The notes under the pieces were generated by a model, which worked only from the letters and a program-made list of their open reading frames with translations, made no database searches and was not told the origin of the DNA. Shown here in pieces: positions 12,701 through 23,000 of a stretch of 64,000 nucleotides of DNA. The stretch is from Hymenolepis diminuta (lineage: Eukaryota; Platyhelminthes; Cestoda; Cyclophyllidea; Hymenolepididae): positions 923,265 to 987,264 of the forward strand of contig CAADRB010000040.1 in assembly GCA_900708905.1 (NCBI GenBank), in the 5' to 3' direction. The position numbers and the translations under genes were made by a program. How positions within the stretch are numbered: the stretch's first letter is position 1; each line of letters opens with the position of its first letter.

Positions 12701-15555
12701 TTACAGATCTTCAAGCAGAAAAATTCAAGAAAGTGCCAAATAGTGGATCATTGCAGAAGCCTGAACAAAACTCGAGGCTACGGGTTCCATAACAGAGTCG
12801 CGAAATGATTTAAGAAATCGTGCACACACTTGAGAGTTCAAGCGTTCAATGCCCACATGAGTATATCCAATAAGCAGAATGGCAAATCATATTAGCTAAG
12901 TTCAGCTAATAGAGGTGGTAAAAATTGAATTTCTCACCAAAGCCTCCAAAATGCTACTCCTTTGCCCAGGAAGTTGAAAAGGTTTTCTTTAGTAGACCTG
13001 AAAGTTAAACTGATTCACATTTTGAATTTCAAACAAAACCTAGATATTTTTTCTTATACACTTTACTAATTTTCTCGCCAATTAGGGAATAATCCAGCAA
13101 TCTACTTCAACATAAAGCTCAAGTTTTTCTAGTTATGAATCTATGGACAAGATCCTGAAGTTTGGATAATACAACGTCGAGTCTTAAGTAAAAATCAAGC
13201 AACTCGAAACTTGAAAACAGGTGTTTTAAAACACTTTTTACTCTCTAATATTTTTAACTGCCTCCCTTCCACATTTATCCACTATTTAAATAAATACACT
13301 GTCTACTGCTTAAGTACCTTGCTACGACTAAACATTGCAATTCTGATGGATAATTATATTAACAGACTACAAAATGTATGACTTAACTTATTACTAAACA
13401 AATTGAACGAACATATGCTTCCAAATCGAGTAACTTCGGCAGCGAACACCTCTGACTGATTTCAAATCGCCTCAGGCTATCACCGAAATAATAGGTTAAA
13501 AGGAAATCAGTTAAAACCTCAATCGCTTGTTTACTTTACGTCATTCAGAATTTGAATTGTTAGGGGAAATGAGTTCTCTCACTTTTTGACAAACAGACCT
13601 GTTGAACGCATATAAATAGTCCATCAAGTTAAACAAGAGGAAATAGTATGACTAAATTTGGAATACGGCCAAATCTTAATTATTTAAAAGTACTGTTTTA
13701 GTTTTATTGTCTTAAATCCAGTATGATAATTAGCGAAATCAAATTCTGAGGGCACATAAAAGAAAAAAGATGTAATAAGACCTGAAAAAATTGAGCAAGT
13801 AGAAAGGATGAGACAAAAATCAAATAGATCTGATTGAATTCTTTGTTTTCAGGAATGTTTGAGACTGGTGAATGTGCATAAAAAAGATGATTCTTCGACT
13901 TCTCGAGGCATTAATAATTCACAAGTCCATATAGAAAAACATTTTGCGACATATTACCTTATATAGAGGAATAGTATCATAGAGCTATCAAGTAATCTGC
14001 TCTCCTCCTCCTGGCAGCTAAAAATTAGACTACCACTGGTTTAGCGACATGGGTGACGTAAGGTACAAGATAAATACACTTTTTGCACATTAATCCAATC
14101 TTAGCTACTATTGACTTATAACAACAAATCTCAATGGAAGACTCCATCACCCAAGTATATAGACTCGTACCGTTTGAAATTAATGATTTCATCCAATTTA
14201 AATGAGATTAGAAAATTTCTATGAAAGACGCGATTACGAAGGTACTAATGAAGACGAAAACTTAAAAAAATACAAACAAATCAAAGCACTAAGTCCTTTT
14301 AGAACAAAAAGGAATTATCACATTGAAGAATACAAACCTTCAAATTTTAATTTCTACCTCTCCTCCAGTAAATGAATCCTCATTTTTGCAGATCTGAAAA
14401 AGAAAAGCTAAAAAGTGTCCCTTCTCCCCTAACATGACATTTAGAGAACGTATTTCCTCAATAAAATAGGAAAAATTAAATCGAAACTAAAATTAATTAA
14501 TATTTTACAAATTAATAATGTTTCTCATTCAAAAATAATTTTTGAACACATAAAAAGGCTATGGAAAAGAGTATTATATTACCGAATTTCCCTTAAACGA
14601 ACACAAGATTTTGATTTCAAATGTTACATTAGAAATATAAAGAAACAACATTATAAGTGAAGAAGAAATCTTACCAGGAGTCATATAATTAATAGGGAGA
14701 CCAGTAACATGAAGCATGGTAGGAGGAGTGCCAGTAGTGGCTTGTTGGCCCGTAATATTGAATCCACCATGAGCCCCCAGAACCGGATACATTGAGTATT
14801 GACTACTCAAATCAATACCACAAGGAGGTAGAGAGGGTGGAGGTTCCGAAGGGGGTGGAGGAATGGAAGGCTGACCAATCCGAGTCGAGGAGCGCGATAA
14901 GCTGATTGGTGGACGACGTCTGGATGTGGTATCACCGCAAACTGAAGCAGAGGAGGTGTCACGACGTCGAAGTCTTTGCTGCTGTCGTCGTTGTTGACGA
15001 CGTAAGTGATAAATCTCACTTGTGTTATTTCCGTCTTGATCTTCATCTTCTTCATCGATTTCTGGGGCTTCATTATCGATATCGGAATCTCGAGACGTAG
15101 GATTATTGGCAGCAGTGCTATTAGCATTATTCGAAGATACTAATCGTCTCCGGGATAGCTGATCATCACCGATAGAGGAGGAATTTAAAATATCAGAACT
15201 ATCACCACCGCCATCATCTGCAGGAGGAAAATGTCGATATTGGCCACTCAATGGTTGGTCCATATCTTCAAGGTCTAGATGCCAAAATAAGCAGAAAATA
15301 AAGGAACATACCTTGGGATGGTATATCGTTAGTTTTACTTCGAGATTTATCACGACTAGCTAATCCATTCACGCCAGCGCTGTAAAATGTCAAAAAAGTA
15401 TGTGCAACTTACCGTGACTTAGAAATAGAAACTGGATTTTCACGATGGTTATTTAAATTAAAAGGGGATTCAGTATTCTGATTTGAGGAATTTTTTAAAT
15501 AAGTATCCAACCGAATATCATCCGATGCTTCACAAGTGACTGGCCTTCGGTTCAT
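9772..15555 (-). CDS. Q/A-rich, acidic, disordered protein, 5' part (unidentified)
   Basis: I do not recognise this gene with confidence. Minus-strand exons are 15555-15413, 15379-15312, 15274-14675, 11993-11833 and 9992-9772. The donors are GT, the acceptors AG, and phases match at each join (2, 1, 1, 0; open phase 2 at the end). The start is the ATG at 15555 (MNRRPVTCEA), with an in-frame TGA just upstream. About 397 codons are visible. In order they hold an S/N-rich N-terminus, an acidic run (EIDEEDEDQD), an Arg/Gln block (LRRQQRRQQQRLRRR), a proline run (IPPPPSEPPPSLPP), a Q-rich stretch (IQQHQQQQLHQR) and Ala/Gln stretches (AQAQAQNNAAQ). No folded domain or membrane segment is seen. The C-terminus is missing: no continuing exon was found below 9772. 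Composition suggests a nuclear or RNA-associated regulator. A distant RNF38/RNF44-like E3 ligase is conceivable from the LPHHQPLQDLEL motif, but no RING exon is present to support it. An extra in-phase exon inside the 2.7 kb intron cannot be excluded. Confidence 0.7.
10106..10250 (-). repeat. tRNA-derived SINE copy in an intron
   Basis: Lies in the last visible intron of the Q/A-rich gene. On the plus strand it shows GAGAAACTC, CACATCACTGG, GTGCACCGATGGGCATTGATC and TGTGACTTGGC in the same order as 34327-34475. Confidence 0.6.
10270..10437 (-). repeat. tRNA-derived SINE copy, tandem to the previous one
   Basis: Read on the minus strand, the head is GCACGAGCGGTTAATGTGCT followed by AAGTCAGATCACGGGTTCGA. 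This is the clearest A-box/B-box pair of the family here. A tail with GAGAAACTCG follows. It sits directly beside the copy at 10106-10250 in the same orientation. Confidence 0.65.
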
Positions 15556-16499
15556 GCGTCATAGGTTCAATGAAGTGTACACAATAGCAAACACATAAAT
15601 CAAGGGTCAACACCATTACTTTAAAAGCCCGGGAAGTTACAGACCTTGGAGTAAATTGATCCATTCAAATAAACTAAATTTTTAAAATTATTTAGCGTAA
15701 AACTGTTTAAAAACGAAATATAAATTTAATGGATATTTATAAAAAATATATACGGTTGATTAGCTCCTTAAACCTTATGGTCAAAAATAGTTTCCACTTC
15801 CGCTACTCAGTTAACTGGCATATATTATTATTAAACAAGTTTAAAAACTCAATCTTATCGGTGTCTACATGAAATGTCATATCAATATTTGCTTAATAAC
15901 TCTACGCCATGCAAAATGGCAAAAGCATGCCTACCATATGCACCTAATCAAAGCAGCCAAGGTAATTCCTATTTTTATTATCATCTTCTAAACACCTGGC
16001 ATTATTTTACGTATTTAATGATTTAGATTTATCAGAAAGATTATTTGTACTGTTTAAAAAAATTAAGACCAATACTTAGCTTCAAATAACTACCATATTT
16101 CATCTCTACTTAGTACTTGATTATATATTGAGAAATTTTTACAATGGTGAATTCTTCATAAAACTTTTAACACCCAAAAATTGGTTCATCCTCAATCTGT
16201 AATTGATTACAATTTAAGGGGTAATCAAAATGCTCTTATATTCGTAACGGGAATGAAATTCTTGAAATTCAATATTTGTACACGACTTAGATCAAATTTT
16301 GTCTCTGATTATGAAATATCATTCCGGTATTCACCAGGTCGAAGATTTTGCAAAACAAATGAAAATAGTGCTCTAGTAGATGTGTGAACAGAATTAAATT
16401 CCGTTAGTATGAAATCGTCTAGTGTAATGAAACCAGTTTCTTTCGAACTGTTATTTTGATTACTTTGAAATCATTAATGTGAAAAAATCCTACTTCCAT

Positions 16500-16765
16500 A
16501 TTGTTATGATCTGCTCTTCTCTGTAGGATACCGCAACCGACTCTTAGATTCTCTAGGAAATTGCACTAGTTACAAATACAACCTAAAAACCCCAAAATAC
16601 AAAACTACTTAAACCATTATTTCCATAAGGCGCACGTTATAGTTCGATCCTTTATTATGTGCCGTTTACAACCATCATGTAGATAAATTCGTTCGAATAA
16701 AAGAGAATTAAAAGAAACAAAATTGAAAGGTGGAAAATAAAGAATCTTACATACAAGAGTTTGTT
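16500..16765 (+). repeat. Dispersed repeat family B, copy 1
   Basis: Starts near TTGTTATGATCTGCTCTTCT and runs through GATACCGCAACCGACTCTTAG to AAATTCGTTCGAATAAAAG. It aligns over its whole length with 27185-27430 and, inverted, with 55640-55888. No coding frame is shared among the copies. Confidence 0.7.
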
Positions 16766-18769
16766 TGGTGTGCCTGCGTACTGATTAGGCAAACAGGCAA
16801 CTGGGTGTCCACCTGCGGAATGTGAACGCTCATCCTGAGACAAACATAGACTCTGTGGCCTTGAGCGATATCTCTCGGTATCCCGCCGGACCTAACCAAC
16901 ATGAACTGTATTTATTTATTTCCCATGGCTGGATAAAGGCTATACAACATTTAATTACAGGAAATCAGCAAAACATTTAGGAAGTAAAAGTTAATAAAGG
17001 GGGAATAGGTCCACATTTTGAGAGGGAATTGTTGGGTAAGTAGTATGAGTGGAGTCAGGAGAATCCTCCTTCATCTGGGCTTTAGAATTATCAGGTCAAC
17101 TTCTGTTTAAAGTTTTAGTTCCCTTAGACTTATTCTTTCTTTTCATCATCTTCCTCTTCGTAAGGAAAATCTAGGTGACAAATTTTTTTATAATTTCGCA
17201 GCCCTTCTCTTTTCACAATTCTTGTAGTACCCATCTATCGGTTGGCAGTTCTTTGGATTTGTGGTGATCATTTCACCAGTGCTTTCTCATTTTACTTCCA
17301 TTTACAAAGAGTCAATGACACTGAGAATCAATACACACATAATTTCTCTATTACATCCTTGTGGAAATCCGAACTCCGATTTCCTTGTCGTTTATGCATA
17401 TTTCCCTTTTTTCAAAAATAAAAAAAGAATCGATATTTGCTACTGTCACTATTAATATCCAGTTTAATTGGCATACTTTGATTTATTACGCTGCATTGTT
17501 AGTGCATCTCATTTCTAACTAATACACTCTCAGTATTAATCTGATAATACCAGAACCACCTAACCACCTCCCCAATGTATCCCTAGTTAGAGAATCAAAA
17601 TAGTAACTAAAAGCGTATACCTCGGAATGCTTTCAGGGATCGTTACATTCTTAACTGACAGTCCGTAATTGCTTTTCCTATAGAAGTGGAATAACTAAAG
17701 AACCTTACAAGTCCTATTACATGAAAGGACACTGGGAAACCTCCGTAAATGTGCTAAGCTGAAATCAGTTGAGTAGTTCCCTCACGAAACTTTAATTTTA
17801 TTTGTTAGATAAGACATTGATTTTATGTTAAAATAAGCTAATCAATTTCTTCATTTTAGCTCGAGAAGGAATTGTCTCTTGAATGGAGTCAGTGCAATTC
17901 AAAACAGTAAATTCACCTTTTATAATTTTTTACTCATATAGTTTAAAAGGGGATAATCTGCGACCAGTTCAACAGTGAATTGGCCATCAGGGATCATTGA
18001 TAAGGAAGGAACTATCTGCTATGTCTTCTGGAAGCAGTAGAGTACCTAGGTCTAATTCTCCCAAAAGGCAGGAAGCCGGTGAAGCGACTACTGTACAGGC
18101 AGTAGATTATTATAATAATGAAATATAAATTACACGAAATACTTAATCATATAGGGATGACTTAGGGGGTTTACACAGTCACATCTATTGAGGTCTCTGC
18201 ATACATAGATAAATACATAAGGTACCTGTAAACATATGGAGCCAGAGGGGGAATTGTCACACAGTAGGATATTTCAGGCAGAACAAGTTAGTTCAGGACT
18301 ACCAAGTACAAAATATACGAGAGGGATAGTTTAGATATGTAGTGTAAAGGTTAGGAGAGTTTAGACGACTCATAAATTGTCTTGAGTATTACTAATGTAA
18401 CGTACGTAGACTGAGAAATCCCCAGAGAGGACAAATCTTGACCAGATCACATCCTAGTATATCATGCCAATTACGACTGTTTAATTAGACAAATGAGGTA
18501 AATTTGACGACAAGGGGTAGCCAATTTTACATAATTCGCTGTCTCAAGGGAAGTATAGCATGTGATTAAAGAGAATCATAAGAGACATTAGCTTATAGTT
18601 TGTATGGATAGGAGAATAATCCATAGGTAGAGAAGAGGACTGAGAAGTGCCTAGCCAGGAAGGTGAAAATTCAGGGACTGAATCTGATAATTTAGAAAAA
18701 TTAGTAACCAACTTAAGGAAATGACTAAGAAACATCAATATCAAAAATTTATTTTTGTGCTCCAATCCA

Positions 18770-18900
18770 ACACTGGTTAATGTGCTCACCTTCGAAATCA
18801 GAGGTCGCGAATTAGATGCTTATTGGTGTACCGTCAGTGAATGAAATGGCCACCCGCTATAAAAGGGGAGTAGGAGAATTCTAGTCTGGACAAGTTCATA
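18770..18900 (+). repeat. tRNA-derived SINE copy
   Basis: CACTGGTTAATGTGCTCACC is followed by AAATCAGAGGTCGCGAATTA, GTCAGTGAATGAAATGGCC and the tail TCTGGACAAGTTC. The order matches the copy at 8450-8605. Confidence 0.65.
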
Positions 18901-19562
18901 TACTCAAATGAGTCGGATCGCAATCAACTTTTTATGGAGAACAGTTTGAATGAGCACTGAGCTAATAGGAATGGTTAAAAGCGCATCGCAAAACTAATTT
19001 AACAATTAACCCCAAGCGAGGCCCAAGTTATAGGTCTGAAGAGAGCCGTGGTCTGGAGGTCTTTTTACTACAGAGTATCAGCAAATATCGGATGAATGAA
19101 ACACAATGGGCTGAGCAAAGTGCAGAGTGAGAGAGAGTTTGCTGATCGGAGGATTTAATGTCAATTTAGTAAGGGAGATTAACAATATACCACAATAGGG
19201 GCGGATATTAGTTGCAGTTTCTGTCAGGAGGACATCCCTATAGACTCAGTCTAACGGTCGTCAATCCCAAGCTCAACAGTTATTCTCCAACAGTAGATCT
19301 TTTGTAAAGCAAGACTCTTATACACTGCTTTAACAACAGAAAGATTAGTTTCTACTGCTATTACCTACCTGTCCAGTTGGTATCATTAAGCTAAATTTGG
19401 CTCAGACCCGGAAAGATTGGCCAGAAGTGCAATGATGTAGGTCAAAACACCGTCAAACCCAAGACCGTTTTTATCCCAGAAGAGGCAAACACCCGAGTAC
19501 CGGAGAGGATAATGGGCACCTTCGAGAACAGCTCATCCGGAGACTAACATTATATAACTCCC

Positions 19563-19830
19563 AGCCGTGTTAGAAGTGGGCGCGCAATCTTACCGGGCCA
19601 AATTAAAGCACACGCCTGCACGCAGAGCGACCCAATGGAGAATTCGAACTGGGGGTTATAAAGTCATCAGTCGCTATGGGTCTTGGTGACGATAGGCGGG
19701 CATGAGGTAAGTGACTGCCTACTCCCACCATTTGTTATCTGAATACTTCTTAGTCATATTTTTCATCTTTCTAACACTCTAGAGGGCCTATATTTAATTG
19801 CCTTATCTAAATGACATTCTTTATTAAAGA
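19563..19830 (+). repeat. Dispersed repeat family E, copy 1
   Basis: Begins near GTGTTAGAAGTGGGCGCGCA, continues with CACACGCCTGCACGCAGAG and ends in ATTGCCTTATCTAAATGACA followed by TTATTAAAGA. The same beginning and a similar end occur at 43384-43610; the end also occurs at 20786-20955 and 42700-42845. Confidence 0.55.
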
Positions 19831-19994
19831 TCAATTTCACATCAGTAAGGTAGTACTTTATTTCGTCCTATCGATCTACATGGAGATATCTTTGATCCGA
19901 TAAGTATGCATTATCCGTGACTGCTATGCTCTCATCGACTTTGATAAATCAGGTGTTTATCTGGGAAAAAGCAAAATCACAGGCAAAATTAAAT

Positions 19995-20019
19995 TTTATT
20001 ATATATTTATACATTTATT
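19995..20019 (-). promoter_or_regulatory. Poly(A) signals for POT1
   Basis: Two AATAAA hexamers on the minus strand (TTTATT at 19995-20000 and 20014-20019), about 65-90 bases past the POT1 stop codon. Confidence 0.5.
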
Positions 20020-20083
20020 TTATATCTGAATACTTACAAATAAAAAAGATAAATCAAATGTTATTATAAAAGTAGAACCGTAT

Positions 20084-23000
20084 TTAACCACCAAAGTAGA
20101 CCAAAGTCGGAACATTGGCCCCATTATTCCTTTGAATAGTCAAAACTGCATCTATCCAGCCACCTACACAAGTTGACCAGGAGTCCAAAGTTTTCACGGC
20201 TTTTGAAAATCTCCCACTTTCATCTTCCTCATTTAAAAGAGCCTTTAAACTTGAGAAGAAATCATCAAATTTACTACCAAGAAGAGTTCGGATTGCAGAA
20301 GTCGTAACCACAATAGGAAGTTGACCGGAAACATCTTCAAGCAATATGACAAAAGAGGGTAGGACACTGGGATTAGATAGAGCTCCACATTCGCAATCTT
20401 CCCTAAAAGACAATCAAACATATTAAGAGAAAGAACTAGTTAATTACAATTATAATCAAGGCCATGAAGACTACCAATTATTGGATGGTGTTAGGCGTTT
20501 GCTTCTAGAACAGTTTCCACACCTGAGAAGAAGGTGCTGGAATATATCTTCAGGTTTGGATGGGACAACGCTGATGATCCGACCACATATACGTATACGA
20601 ACCGTAGAGGCTCTCTTGGGTGAAGTCGGGTGATTGGATGACAAAGAAATCTCAGCGATTTTGGTCTAAAGGTAAACCCATCATCTCATCAAATCAAAGA
20701 AACAGGAGGAAGTAAAACTCTGCTACCCATAGTGCGAGTAAGGAATTTCAAATTGATAATGAGAATCGGGTGGACAGTGAAGAATTGGAAGTAGGCTAAG
20801 CTTGCAATCTCGCCAGGACTACTTGTCAGCAAGCAAATCAACACGAGAGAACCGTGCTTCTTGGTCCACTCTTCTGTTTCATATTCTTATAGACCTTTGT
20901 GTCCTTTCACTATATATTGTCCTATCTATAAGACGTTCCTTAATAAATGATTATTTAGACCACGTTTCCTACAAGCTTTCATTAAAACAAGAAGGCCTTT
21001 ATTCCAATAGGTAGTCTTTGGTAAGTTGATAAAATGTATTGCAGTGATTACACCTATGTCTTAGCTCTTCCTGAGGCAACTGTAGCCTAACAATATCTAG
21101 TGGGCGCCCATATCAGAGCAGCAGAAATTATTACAGCACCATACGCAAATTGGAAGACAATTTACATTGACAGAGTTTAAAGCAAAATTATTAAACCCAA
21201 TCCTCACCACCGGTAATGGGGTAATTTCGACGGGCTTTGAAGAACAAGAGGTAATGGCTTGTTCTTTAAGTCTACCACATTGCAATCTCTCCAAGAACTG
21301 CTTTGATGCGTTCTGTTTTGTCAAAACCTCGATTCTCCTACCGTAGCGCTTTCCTCCCCCGTGCATATCCACCTTCCGTCGATCCGGCTAAAAAAATAGA
21401 ATTGAACAAAATCACATTTTTTGTCCGACATAGAAAAACACACTGAGGTATAAGCCACAAAGCATGAGAGGTGTGGACCCACAACCCAAGTAGTCTTAAA
21501 TGGAGTCCCAGGCCGTTCAAGAAACTGGATGCAAACACTTATGTATAATTTGAATTTCAGTGAAGAATGGCTTCAATTCAGAAATCTAAGATGTCAGATG
21601 ATTACTACTCTATTCCGTCCTCTTGAAACAATTACCTACATCATCTCAAAAGGATGTTACCAAGCCCCCACAGCACAATTAGTAATGCCTAATCCCCTAA
21701 TTCAAACTCTCTTGCAGAATAACCATGTGTCTACATAACAATTAGAGACATATCTACGTCCGTAACCCTTAGTTGAGCACTGGTAGGCTTCCAATAAGAT
21801 TGAAGCTTTCTACTGCTCCAAAGAGGTCCCTAATGATTCTCCGTAAAAATAGGACGGTTCCACATCCAACCATTCCACGCTGTTAGTACCACTGTACCCC
21901 AAAGTCAAGACTGAGAAGTGCCTGAATATATCTATTCACGTAAGGTACAAAAGGGTTGGGCTTTAGAAGTCAGTTTCAAATAGCTTTCATAGTTAAACAA
22001 ATGGGAGGTTCTAGAACATACACTATATCTTAAATGTGAGAAAGGATAGAAAAGTCTTATCAATTCCAGATACCACCACAAAAGGAATGAGTAACTCATC
22101 AGGCCATTCAACCTGCTTATGTTATCCCTTGGATCTGAGGCAACCACTGCTATTTCTGCGTCATCACCAAAACATCTAATACTCCATCACTCACGGTCTT
22201 CTCTCCTCTCCCTTCCAAGACTGCTGCTAATAAATCTTTTCTCTCTATCCTCCTTTCGTAGTGAAGGTTAGCATAAGCATCAGAGAGATATGCCTGCTAG
22301 TCTCCTCTACACCCTCACTTCCAAATCCAATCTCATGGTTGAAATCGTGTAAAAGGGTATATAATTAGTTCATAATTACCCCAAAAAGAACTAAATTAAC
22401 GTCTAACTATAACTTTGCAACCTCATAACCGATATTTATAAGCTTACTTCAATTAAGCCTCTCCCTCAATCAAGCCTATTTCGCAAATTACGGATAATTC
22501 AACACTTGGTTCAATAACAAATAAATTATTACAAAATTCGAGACTCTCCTAGAAGTACTCTTAAGCCGATAATCTTCACTGAATACAGCTAATGCAACCA
22601 CTGCCTTCCTACTTATCAAAATCCAGCACTTCGCATAACAGCTTGGATAATTAGAGAGAGTAATACTCCGATTTAATATTAATGGTGGAGAATTTTGAAA
22701 AGAAATCAAAAAAGAAGTATTAATCTCACATTTGCTCATTTTCACAACAAAATATGCCATGCACCACTATACGGCGTTTAAATTTTCCTAAATTTAAAGC
22801 ACATGAAGGGATCATCGATTTTTATGAATTCAAAGTCATTCGCTTGCAGTTTGCTGGAACATTTGTGACCGAATAGCACATGATGAACGTTACACAAGTT
22901 ACAGCTGATAGCGGAGATATACAGGCAGTCAATAAAACAGTACGTTTCAACGACACGGTGGAAGTCTTCCAATACCAAAAAGCCCCCAAGTGCTTGATGC

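Larger units (their letters stand above)
15556..20083. other. Intergenic region with repeats
   Basis: Separates the 3' end of POT1 from the 5' end of the Q/A-rich gene. It holds a family B copy (about 16500-16765), a possible SINE fragment on the minus strand (about 16780-16900, sharing the GTGGACACCCAG word), a SINE copy (about 18770-18900) and a family E copy (about 19563-19830). The open frames seen here (16181-16387, 17261-17455, 18544-18789 minus) have no splice context or recognisable domain. I see no gene. Confidence 0.6.
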
